Source: Lactifluus volemus (Eukaryota; Basidiomycota; Agaricomycetes; Russulales; Russulaceae). From it: DNA of 22,702 nt. How positions within the stretch are numbered: the first letter of the stretch is position 1; every line of letters starts with the position of its first letter. The notes below the pieces were generated by a model that had not been told where the DNA came from, ran no database searches, and worked only from the letters and a program-made list of their open reading frames with translations. Of this stretch, positions 1 to 8,217 are shown in pieces. Made by a program: the position numbers and the translations under genes. Where the stretch lies: the NCBI GenBank assembly GCA_022376515.1, contig WTXI01000474.1, positions 1-22,702 on the forward strand. Direction: 5' to 3'.

Positions 1-274
1 TCCAACTCGTGGTAAGATTACCTTCTGTCCCGCATTTGTTGGACTAGGGACTGATCTCTGCTACCAGGGGATCTATCCAATGGCTATCATTGTCGTCATC
101 ACTATGCGACTGAGCGCCACAGACATTTTATCTCGTCCTGGCCTCGAGTCCCACCCTTATTCGACGCCTATAGTGTTCATGCCCCGGTCTCCAACTTTGC
201 AGATTTCTGAAGCTGGCTTGAACGACTCGGATACTGAAAATGGGAGGAAGATGACGAGCAGGCAGGACCTGTAA
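1..274 (+). CDS. Seven-helix membrane protein, copy A (3' end only)
   Basis: This is the last part of a gene that begins upstream of the window. Bases 1-11 are the end of an exon, 12-67 an intron (GTAAG..CCAG), and 68-274 the final exon, ending in TAA. The final exon encodes the last helix, starting GIYPMAIIVVIT, then a hydrophilic tail of about 55 residues ending SRQDL. It matches the last exon of copy B (2977-3183) almost codon for codon, including the tail and the position of the preceding intron. The role is inferred only from that match: a multi-pass membrane protein of a basidiomycete-specific family with no assigned function. The upstream exons cannot be judged from here. Confidence 0.85.
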   Translation, partial: PTRGKITFCPAFVGLGTDLCYQGIYPMAIIVVITMRLSATDILSRPGLESHPYSTPIVFMPRSPTLQISEAGLNDSDTENGRKMTSRQDL

Positions 275-1750
275 CAGGATCAAGTTCCCTTTCCACTGTA
301 CTTCACTGAGGGTATACGTGTATGCAGTTATCCGTATCTTATTCGAGCACATTGTTGAATGACGAAAAGCTACATTCATGACATATATTTCCCCGGAGAT
401 CTACGACGTGATGATGACATCTACCCATCGAGTTACCTCCATTTGGCCATATCCTCCATAGGCATAGCATTGCTTCTACTGTATCAGCTAGGTGGCCTTT
501 CCTTCCAAGGTCCCCACGACAACATGCTTCGCGACTAGCTTTGTTCGAGTACTTTTTCTCCCAGACGTCAGGGACCGATCTGTCGCAAAAGGGCGCGTTG
601 TTGTAAACACAGCACGATTTGCCAGTGGAGTGCGCGGAAGCGCTGCTGCCGTCACCACTTCTTTTGCACCCGAGACCTTCGACTTTTCGGGTGATGCCTA
701 GGCATACAGTATGGCACATGTTCGGTTTTATTAAATGCCACCCGGGCCGAAAAGGGTGTAAGTTGACCGAACAGACATAAAAGTCAAGTTACAATCACTG
801 CCTCAGGTATGATTTTTGGCTTTCCCCATGCTTTGAAAAATGCTCCCCTGACGTCCGATTCGTCATCGTAGAAGTCGTTTATTGTTCGATCAGGACTCAA
901 CGACCCATTTTCGTCTGCCGATGTGTTCTCGGTACCGACGGGTTTTTGGCACCGATCGACCAAAACACTCGTCCAAGGGGCGCACATCCCACAATTTTCT
1001 GTCGTACTGCCAGAGGTGGCGCTGGTTCTCGAGGCCCTATGACCTGCCGAATCATCGTAGGGCAACAGTAACTTAGCTCACCCCTCATTCGAGGCATTTC
1101 TCCAGATGTAGCTTCGAAGTTCAACAAAAGTCTGGTATTGCCGAGGGAAACTCCGATGAAGCCTACATCAGAGCTGTGTCAAGAGTGAGTTCTGCGCCTC
1201 CAAGATGCAATATTTGCCATCATGACAGGTGTCTACAATAATTGTGACTCGGAGAAGTACTGCGGCTGACAATTGCTCCTGTTGTCATCACATGCTTCCG
1301 ACCCAGAGCTCGGTTCTCTGTCACTGGCAGCCATCAGCTCCTAGGAATCTTGCTAGACTGGAGAGTACCCAGTGACTGAGGGATCCTGGCCGAAGGAGGG
1401 GTCCAATATAGTACGGGTTGTGTACACTAACGGCCCAGAAACCGTAAGATCACGTGTGTCAGAGTGGGGGAGGGCTAGGACACTTGACTCGTAGGGTCAC
1501 TCCTGGATCATACTTCTCGATTCCGTCGCAGAGTCACCGGACACAGGTAATTGGCCTCGCAACGTGATCTAGCAGTCTGTCGGACCTGCGAAATGGTTTT
1601 AGGGATACCATCCCTCTGACAACCTCAGTGGCGGGAATCATGATGTCTAACTGAACTTCATTGCCTCAGTCCCTTCCTTATGTCTACTACACGCTACACC
1701 TCGTCTATAAATGTGCTTCATCAACAACTCCAGGGTGCTCATCCTCGCCC
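275..1750. other. Spacer between membrane protein copies A and B
   Basis: There are 1,476 bases between the stop of copy A and the start of copy B. Short open frames occur on both strands, but none keeps its frame in the duplicate spacer at 3184-4662 and none is recognisable. The spacer should hold the 3' untranslated region of copy A and the promoter of copy B. The only clear signal is the TATA box near 1706. I see no RNA gene or mobile element. Confidence 0.6.
1706..1711 (+). promoter_or_regulatory. TATA box of membrane protein copy B
   Basis: TATAAA lies about 40 bases before the ATG at 1751. The same motif and flanks are preserved at 4618-4623, ahead of copy C. Confidence 0.6.
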
Positions 1751-3183
1751 ATGAATCGTTCTCCCTCATCTTTTCGACCGCACGTTATTTCCCGGGCCCC
1801 GAGCAATGATGTAGTCATCAAGGAGACGTTTCAGGAGCTCCTCATGCAACTGCTCGTTTCTGCCATGGTCGAGGGTTTCTTCTTTGGTGAATTTCTTCGA
1901 CCCTCCTCCATTTCGTCGTTGTTGAGACAAAGAGATCCTTAGGCCTCTACACTGCTCTTTTTGCATTTTCGACCTTGTTGACGCTGTACGTTACCATACC
2001 ATCCAACACGCAGCATCCGATTTCTCACGTCCGCGCCGAGCGCTTTTTAAAAGGCGCAAAGATCTGCCCAATCGCACGAGATACGCCCTGTTGGCCATTT
2101 CCGTGGTCATGTACGCATTCTCTTCGATTCACTGGACTCTCGACTTCGCCACTGCCATCCAATCGTTGAGAATCGGCAAGTTTACCACCACGCTCCCAGA
2201 AATGATGGGTGTCGCGTACTTACCACTGATCAATGTGCGCCACTCCTTGACTGCCTAAACTCTGGACTACGTGTTGATCTCTCAGCACACAAGTTCATCC
2301 TAAGCGATGCCATCGTCCTGTGGCGAGCCTGGTTACTGTGGGATCGCAGGATCATGTTGTTCATTCTTCCATTCTTGTTCCTCGTGTGTACGGTTGGTGA
2401 GCACGCTATCAGATCACTGGGTGGTGGCTCTTCCGGATGACACTTGTTTTTCGACAGTCGTTACCATCGTCGACGTAATTCTTGTCACCGATAGCTTCAT
2501 AACTCACTCGATGCGCAAATTTCTGACGGGCACTGCCTTCGGTGTGGCCTTGTATGGCCTCTCAATTGGTACGAATCTCTGGGCCACGTCCTTCATGTTC
2601 ATTCGAGCATGGTATGTTGCATTTGATCCTATCGTGACTTGATAAGTGCTGCATGATGATGCCACCTCTTTCAAAGGCAACACAGACGCTTCCTGCGTTC
2701 TGTTTTTGACAAGGAAAATGCTAAGAGCAAAGCGGAGAAAACGCTCGCTTTCTTGGTCGAGTCTGGCATGATTTATATCTGTATTTTGGTACATCCCGAT
2801 CCGTTACTTTTTGCTTTGTGAATGGACTGACCGTCGTTCGCTGGTAGGTGGCTTATCTCACAATAGTGGAATGCCACATAGGTTGGGTAGTTGTTCTCGA
2901 GTCAAGTTTAATCCAACTCGTGGTAAGCACCTTCTGTCCCGCATTTGTTGGACTAGGGACTGATCCCTGCTACCAGGGGATCTATCCAACGGCTATCATT
3001 GTCGTCATCACTATGCGACTGAGCGCCACAGACATTTTATCGAGTCCTGGTGGCGAGTCCCACCCTTATTCGAGGCCTATAGTGTTCATGCCCCGGTCTC
3101 CAACTTCGCAGATTTCTGAAGCTGGCTTGAACGACTCGGATACTGAAAATGGGAGGAAGATGACGAGCAGGCAGGACCTGTGA
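1751..3183 (+). CDS. Seven-helix integral membrane protein, copy B (complete)
   Basis: I read eight exons: 1751-1886, 1943-1985, 2054-2234, 2294-2396, 2458-2611, 2677-2788, 2848-2922 and 2977-3183. They sum to 1,011 nt and encode 336 residues. Hydrophobic segments fall at about 30-58, 67-85, 105-133, 138-165, 180-203, 226-262 and 268-282, consistent with seven helices. Family-type motifs are LSDAIVLWRAW (residues 123-133), GTNLWAT (192-198), KTLAFLVESG in the sixth segment, and GIYPT before the last. These resemble an expanded group of uncharacterised Agaricomycete membrane proteins that look receptor-like but have no proven ligand. The tail from about 283 is polar. Introns are 51-68 nt with GT..AG ends. 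Exon 7 matches the family least well, so its borders are the weakest. The gene sits in a tandem array with copies A and C. Confidence 0.83.
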
Positions 3184-4662
3184 CAGGATCAAGTTCCCTT
3201 TCCACTGTACTTCACTGAGGGTATACGTGTATGCAGTTATCCGTATCTTATTCGAGCACGTTGTTTTGAATGACGAAAAGCTACATTCATGACAAATATT
3301 TCCCCGGAGATCTACGACGTGATGATGACATCTATCCATCGAGTTACCTCCATTTGGCCATATCTTCCATAGGCATAGCATTGCGTCTATCAGTTAGGTG
3401 GCCTTTCCTTCCAAGGTCCCCTGCTATGCGACTAGCTTTGTTCGAGTACTTTTTCTCCCAGACGCCTCAGGGACCGATCTGTCGCAAGTGCCAGTGGGCG
3501 CGTGTTGTAAACACAACTCGACAACGACCTTTGAAGCCTTCGAAAATGAAAGTCCCCTGGAAGTTGGCCTCGCAGACCGCAGTCTTGTTTGCTCATTTTC
3601 CAGCTGGAGTGCGCGGAAGCGCTGCTGCCGTCACCCACTTTCTTTGCACCCGAGACCTTCGGGTGATGCCTAGGCATCATGGCACAAGTTAGTCAGTTTG
3701 GTTGTATTAAATGCCTCCGAAAAGGGTGTAAGTTGACCGAACAGACATAATAGTCAAGTCAACGTTGCACAATATCACTGCCTCGGGTATGATTTTTGGC
3801 TTTCTCCACGCTTTGAAGAATGCTCCCCGATTCCCAATTTGTCATCGTAGAAGTCGTTTATTGTTCGATCAGGACCCAACGAGGGGGTCCCTGTGCGCAC
3901 GCGATTTTCTGCCGTACTGCCAGTGGTGGCGCTGGTTCTCGAGGCCCTATGACCTGCCGAATCATCGTAGGGCAACAGTAACTTAGCTCACCCCTCATTC
4001 AAGGCATTTCTCCAGATGTAGCTTCGAAGTTCAACAAAGTCTGGTATTGCCGAGGGAAACTCCGATGAAGCCTACATCAGAGCTGTGTCACGAGTGAGTT
4101 CTGCGCCTCCAAGATGCCATCATGACAGGTGTCTACAATAATTGTGACTCGGAGAAGTACTGCGGCTGACAATCGCTCCTGTTGTCATCACATGCTTCCG
4201 ACCCAGAGCTCGGTTCTCTGTCACTGGCAGCCATCAGCTCCAAGGAATATTGCTAGACTGGAGAGCACCCAGTGACTGAGGGGTCCTGGCCGAAGGAGGG
4301 GTCCAATATAGTACGGGTTGTGTACACTAACGGCCCAGAAACCGTAAGATCACGTGTGTCAGGTGGGGGAGGGCTAGTCACTAGGACACTTGACTCGTGG
4401 GGTCACTCCTGGATCATACTTCTCGATTCCGTCGCGGGGTCACCGGACACAGGTAATTGGCCTCGCAACGTGATCTAGCAGTGTGAGTCTGTCGGACCTG
4501 CGAAATGGTTTTAGGGATACCATCCCTCTGACAACCTCAGTGGCGGGAATCATGATGTCTAACTGAACTTCATTGCCTCAGTCCCTTCCTTATGTCTACT
4601 ACACGCTACACCTCGTCTATAAATGTGCTTCATCAACAACTCCAGGGTGCTCATCCTCTCCC
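3184..4662. other. Spacer between membrane protein copies B and C
   Basis: This is a near duplicate of 275-1750, of almost the same length (1,479 bases) despite block insertions and deletions. No open frame is shared intact with its twin. It probably holds the 3' untranslated region of copy B and the promoter of copy C, including the TATA box near 4618. Confidence 0.6.
4618..4623 (+). promoter_or_regulatory. TATA box of membrane protein copy C
   Basis: TATAAA lies 40 bases before the ATG at 4663, as in copy B. The promoter therefore looks intact ahead of a broken gene. Confidence 0.5.
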
Positions 4663-4886
4663 ATGAACCATTCTCCCTCATTTTTTCAACCGCACGTCAT
4701 TTCCCAGGCCCCGGGCAATGATATAGTGATAAAGGATACGAGTCCGGAGCACCTCCTCGTGCTACTGCTCGTTCCTGTCATATGCGAGGGTTTCTTCTTT
4801 GCGGTGGGTAGTTGGTTTGTCTTACGTATATTCTATTGCATTTCATGGAACAACGCAAGGAAAACGCGAAGAGCAAAGCGGAGAAA
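4663..4886 (+). pseudogene. Membrane protein copy C, truncated remnant
   Basis: Bases 4663-4800 match exon 1 of copy B, with one codon more and several substitutions. The frame then enters unrelated sequence. A second match at about 4853-4886, ending AAGAGCAAAGCGGAGAAA, corresponds to the middle of exon 6 (2714-2750 in copy B). Exons 2-5 and most of exon 6 are missing, and exons 7-8 are not found downstream. A frame stays open from exon 1 to 5088, so a short novel peptide with one helix could be made, but it could not be a working seven-helix protein. An internal deletion followed by loss of the 3' part is the simplest reading. Confidence 0.72.
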
Positions 4887-5226
4887 CTGCTGTCTCCACG
4901 CGTTTTCATCATACAGTCTTTCCTTTCACACACTCATCTACCGTCAATCATACAGCTTGCGAAAGTTAGGTGATGCTCGCGTGATAAAGGGAATGCCACT
5001 CATGATCATCCTTCGCAACAATCCCCACGTTCTGGGTTTCACACCTCAAAAATTCCAACTTAAGCTCTGGAAATGGCCTTACATTTAATCAAATCAAAGA
5101 GACACAAAGATTCAGACAGATGGTAACGATGAAGCGTAACTTCAAATCGAGTAGCTGCTATAATAATCCAAGGTCTAAATCCCACCTGCATTACTGTACA
5201 GTCTCTCTGTGGCTATGGGCACTACA
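4887..5226. other. Unassigned stretch after copy C
   Basis: There are 340 bases between the last recognisable piece of copy C and the stop of the minus-strand frame at 5227. The frame running from copy C ends at 5088. I see no conserved motif here. Confidence 0.4.
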
Positions 5227-5883
5227 TCAAGTCCAAATCCTTGTAGCTTCCAGGCTTTTTACCTCTGACTCAGAGTAAACCTCAGTCGGAGCGTCCAATA
5301 ACTGTGACTCGGAGTCTGAGGATTCAAGCGGGTCATCCTCCATCTTTCGACGGATCGACCTTTCCATCTCGTCCGCCCTGCACTCCATGTCTAGAGCACG
5401 CTGCCTCAGCGCCCACACCTCCGTCCTGAGACGCTTCTGCATTTTTTCATGGCGGATCCGTCTCTCGTGCCGACGTTGTGACTTGCCTTTTAGACGTACC
5501 GCTTCTATGGCGTCCAAGACTTTCGCCATTCGGCGATCCCGACGATTCCGGGCATCGTGTGATTTCCCCCTCGCGTCCGAAGACGTGGCAAATCCCCCCT
5601 CAATCCTTAGTCTGGGTCTTGGAATATTGGGGGTGGAGGGGGGTATGGGCGCTTTCGCATGCGGAGCGTGTGGCTCCGCATCGTCCGTGTCTGAGAAAGT
5701 GGCGCCGTCTCTCCATAAGATTTTCAGTTGCGAGTTGGGCAACTCTCTTTCTGACGGATCGATCTTGATGTCACGGGAACGGGGGGTGGCCGACATCATG
5801 GAGTCATCGGACTTGATGATAACTTGGACGTGATTTTCGAGCTTGCTCGACCGAAGGTAATAGCCATGAGTGGTGCCAACCAT
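5227..5883 (-). CDS. Unknown basic, coiled-coil-prone protein
   Basis: A single uninterrupted frame of 218 codons runs from an ATG at 5883 to a TGA at 5227. I do not recognise the family. Residues 1-100 are low complexity, rich in Ser, Asp and Pro. About 105-185 is dense in Arg, Lys and Glu with a helical, coiled-coil-like pattern (RRDRRMAKVLDAIEAVR, then RRHERRIRHEKMQKRLR). The tail is acidic and Ser-rich (SSDSESQLLD). No signal peptide or membrane segment is apparent. A TATA-like TATATAAA lies about 23 bases upstream on the same strand, which supports a real gene. Against it, no homolog comes to mind and neighbouring genes have many introns. It may be a lineage-specific nuclear or structural protein, but that is a guess. 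Confidence 0.55.
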   Translation of the reverse strand: MVGTTHGYYLRSSKLENHVQVIIKSDDSMMSATPRSRDIKIDPSERELPNSQLKILWRDGATFSDTDDAEPHAPHAKAPIPPSTPNIPRPRLRIEGGFATSSDARGKSHDARNRRDRRMAKVLDAIEAVRLKGKSQRRHERRIRHEKMQKRLRTEVWALRQRALDMECRADEMERSIRRKMEDDPLESSDSESQLLDAPTEVYSESEVKSLEATRIWT

Positions 5884-5905
5884 GTTGTACGAGGAAAACG
5901 AAGAC

Positions 5906-5913
5906 TTTATATA
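5906..5913 (-). promoter_or_regulatory. TATA box of the unknown minus-strand gene
   Basis: Read on the minus strand this is TATATAAA, ending about 23 bases before the ATG at 5883. The spacing is close to, though a little shorter than, that of the other TATA boxes here. Confidence 0.45.
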
Positions 5914-6202
5914 ATAAAGGACTTGGATTATGACAATAGGAGGAACACTCGTCTTATATATTCACGTTGGATTGCCATTTTGGCACCAACTGGAACGTGG
6001 CACGGCACGCCCATACTGTAAATAGCACTTGGCACCATTGCCACTGGAGAATTTCGGTGCCAAGGTCAATGGCGTTTCCAATGAAGTTATTGGTGCCGAT
6101 TATGGTGGTATTGACTTCGATGACGGCAAAGTCTTGAGTGACGCAGTCTTTACCGGTGCTGAGAATGAGAGGGGGAGAAAGAACGACGTGACCGATAATA
6201 CG

Positions 6203-6316
6203 TGCTCGTTCTCCTCATTGTCGCGGAAAATAATATAGTTGGCTGTAAGGAGGAAGAGTGCCAAAGAAGCTCTTCCTTCTTACAGCCGACCACATTATCG
6301 ATGAGGAGAACGAGCA
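6203..6316. repeat. Imperfect inverted repeat (hairpin)
   Basis: The outer arms, TGCTCGTTCTCCTCAT at 6203-6218 and its exact complement at 6301-6316, match over 16 of 16 bases. The inner arms, 6241-6258 and 6270-6287, match over 17 of 18 bases. The loop is 11 bases (6259-6269). Between outer and inner arms are unpaired stretches of 22 and 13 bases. Transcribed, this would fold into a long stem with one asymmetric internal loop. Terminal duplications that would mark a miniature transposon were not seen. Confidence 0.8.
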
Positions 6317-6605
6317 TTACGAGTACAATAGTTCCGGACCCCGCAAGAACGTTTCGTTATTGGGTACGAACGGTTTCGACGCTCAAATCAAGGACATCGA
6401 GAAGGAGATCGGGGGCACCCAGATTATTATCGACTATTTCAGGGATCGGTGAGAGCTTGCTGGGAAGATGGAGACTCAGGTAGAACGGGAAGACGTCCAG
6501 CCCCAATTGGAAAAGGCGGAGAGAGCGATCACACAGCTCGAGCAGACGTCAAAAGAGACTGGGACGATCCGAAGAAAGAAAAGCGTGGCAATTCCCTGGA
6601 TGTGA
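6258..6605 (+). pseudogene. Coiled-coil-like frame interrupted by a TGA
   Basis: From an ATG at 6258 a frame runs to a TGA at 6450-6452, then continues in the same phase from the following codon to a TGA at 6603-6605. The first part ends IEKEIGGTQIIIDYFRDR. The second begins ELAGKMETQVEREDVQPQL and carries a heptad-like pattern with many Glu and Lys. The continuity of charge and helix pattern across the stop suggests one former reading frame. The start overlaps the loop side of the hairpin. I recognise no family. It could also be chance, as both halves are short. A splice removing the stop is not obvious: the GGTGAG at 6448-6453 could be a donor, but I see no suitable acceptor before the frame resumes. 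Confidence 0.35.
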
Positions 6606-6771
6606 GGCACCTTTTTGGCGCAGATGGTAACTTAATACCGAGAGCAGGCCTCTAGATACGCGTTTTTACCACGTGAGATGTGCACACACGTCAGCTAGCT
6701 GACAACGTAGCTCAGCTCATGTATGCGTGCGCCTTGCGCCTAGAAGGTTCTCATATACGCGTAATCTCCTC

Positions 6772-6779
6772 TTTATATA
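6772..6779 (+). promoter_or_regulatory. TATA box of the AN1 zinc-finger gene
   Basis: TTTATATA lies 49 bases before the ATG at 6828 and is followed by a pyrimidine-rich stretch (CACCTTTTTTTT), typical of a fungal transcription start. Confidence 0.55.
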
Positions 6780-6827
6780 CCTCTCTTCACCTTTTTTTTC
6801 ACCATCTTCCTCTCAACACCCACCGCC

Positions 6828-8056
6828 ATGTCATCTTCTACTCCTGTTCGAATCCCTGAACGTGATCAGCAAATCTTGGCCGTCGGCCGCCAATGCTCAC
6901 ACCCTTCCTGCCTTCTCGTAGACTTTCTGCCATTCAAGTGTCAGCACTGCGCAAATTCCTTCTGTGCCGACCATTTCAAGCCTGCATCCCATACCTGTCC
7001 CAAATATGACGAGTCCAAATATAACCGTGTAGCGCCTGATTGTAAGCACCTTTCTTTCTTACATTCTATCCCAACTCTCATTCTGTCCAGGTCCTCTTTG
7101 TAACGAACCTGTTCCCATTCCTCCAGGAGAAGACCCAAATGTCAGGATGGAGCGCCATCTCACCATGGATTGCTATGTCATGACTGGTCGGTCACAGAAA
7201 GCCAGCTCAACACCCAAGTGTTCAAGACCGAAATGTGGAAAGGTCCTATTTGCGCAAATACAGTGCGACGTGAGTCACCCTTTGCACATGTTTTAGCTGA
7301 TAGTCTTGACTTTCGTCTCGTGGTGTAGAAATGCCATCAGAAATTCTGCCCGGAGCATCGATTCCCGAGTTCCCATAACTGCTCTTCGGTCGCCTCAAGA
7401 TCGACTCCTGTTGCGAGCACCCCAAGCAAAGCAGGTTCCCAGCTATCTGCGACTACGGCCAGTGGCCTGGCTGCTGTGAAACGTGCTGCAGCATCGTTAC
7501 CGACAAAGACTTCTTCGGCATCACGTCCACTTCAAGGAACGGCACCATCTTCAGGCGTCGCATCCTCAGGGTCAGGGTCGAAACCTAATTCGTCAATTTC
7601 TAACCCTTTCTCCAAGACTGAACGGTAAGCAAAGTTAGATCCATCGTCATCGGTGGCCCCTCATGACGCCGTAGATTCTCCTCACTTACACTACCTAATG
7701 CTAAACTCTTCGATAATGAAACGGACTCTACTACTAATATTCCGGATCGCTGCTCTCCCAAATTACCTCCCAACTCTGCAATGGATTTCAACTCGTTCAT
7801 ACCCCAACCGCTATTCGCACCCGCATGATGTCCTGCTTGTGCGTTTGTACGCTAGGCGCTCGAAGCAGGAGAGGGAGAGTCAGATCCGGGCCATGCGTGC
7901 TCGTGCTCAGAAAGGGGTGAGTCAGTAGTTTTACTTTCGGGAACCCGCAAACCGACGGAGTTGTAGCTACTGAGCGACGATGAGAAGGTCATTTTGGCAT
8001 CCCTCGAGGCCCAGCGCTCACACGGTTCCAATGACAAGGATTGTGTTGTTATGTAG
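6828..8056 (+). CDS. Double AN1-type zinc-finger protein with CaaX tail (ZFAND2-like)
   Basis: Five exons (6828-7041, 7091-7269, 7329-7624, 7856-7916, 7967-8056) encode 279 residues. Two AN1 fingers are visible. The first runs from Cys23-Ser-His-Pro-Ser-Cys28 to the SHTC ending near 57. The second starts CSRPKC, continues KCHQKFCPEH and ends SSHNC, and is split by the second intron. A Ser/Thr/Pro-rich linker follows (about 152-225), then a basic helical stretch (RRSKQERESQIRAMRARAQKG) and a short acidic-charged helix. The last four residues are CVVM, a good CaaX prenylation signal. AN1 proteins of the ZFAND2/AIRAP type bind p97/Cdc48 or the proteasome in protein quality control, and the vertebrate AIRAPL form is membrane-tethered through prenylation. 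By analogy this is a stress-linked proteostasis factor anchored to a membrane. Intron 3 is unusually long (231 nt). Confidence 0.9.
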
Positions 8057-8217
8057 CCAGCGACCCTTGTAGATATTATTGTTGTATCTCTGTGGATAAT
8101 ATTATTGTGGATGCCGGAACGATTAGATTGAGCTTCTCACGGGATGGCATGAGACGCGTCAATGTGGGTGTTATCACTGCACGGGACAAACCTGTGTGAC
8201 CCCCGCACACATCAATC

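Larger units (their letters stand above)
1..1886 (+). repeat. Tandem repeat unit 1 (partial at left edge)
   Basis: This stretch aligns to 2912-4800 at an offset of 2911-2912 bases. It spans the gene A 3' end, the spacer, and gene B exon 1. Identity is high in coding and spacer parts alike, with a few block insertions and deletions. The arrangement is that of a segmental tandem duplication with a unit of about 2.9 kb. No target-site duplications or transposon ends are seen at its borders. Confidence 0.9.
2912..4800 (+). repeat. Tandem repeat unit 2
   Basis: This is the second unit of the array, matching 1-1886. It runs from the end of gene B exon 7 through the spacer to the end of exon 1 in copy C. 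Compared with unit 1 it carries about 85 extra bases near 3516-3605 and lacks about 68 bases present in unit 1 near 905-985. Similarity ends abruptly after copy C exon 1 (TTCTTCTTT at 4792-4800). Confidence 0.9.
5884..6827. other. Intergenic region with hairpin and broken frame
   Basis: There are 944 bases between the divergently read unknown gene and the AN1 gene. They hold the inverted repeat at 6203-6316, a frame at 6258-6605 broken by one stop, and the AN1 promoter. A frame at 6029-6238 (LPLENFGAKVNG...) resembles nothing I know. No RNA gene or transposase is visible. Confidence 0.5.

Noticed and set aside
784..1065. Minus-strand frame in the spacer with an RTINDFYDD segment, faintly like a start motif of some basidiomycete secreted or membrane proteins.
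   Set aside because: The twin frame at 3775-3975 diverges and shortens after a block deletion, and the rest does not fit the family. Too weak to call a gene or relic.
1..4800. A transposable element as the cause of the tandem repeats.
   Set aside because: No transposase or reverse transcriptase frame, terminal repeats or target duplications were seen. The unit is a gene plus its spacer.
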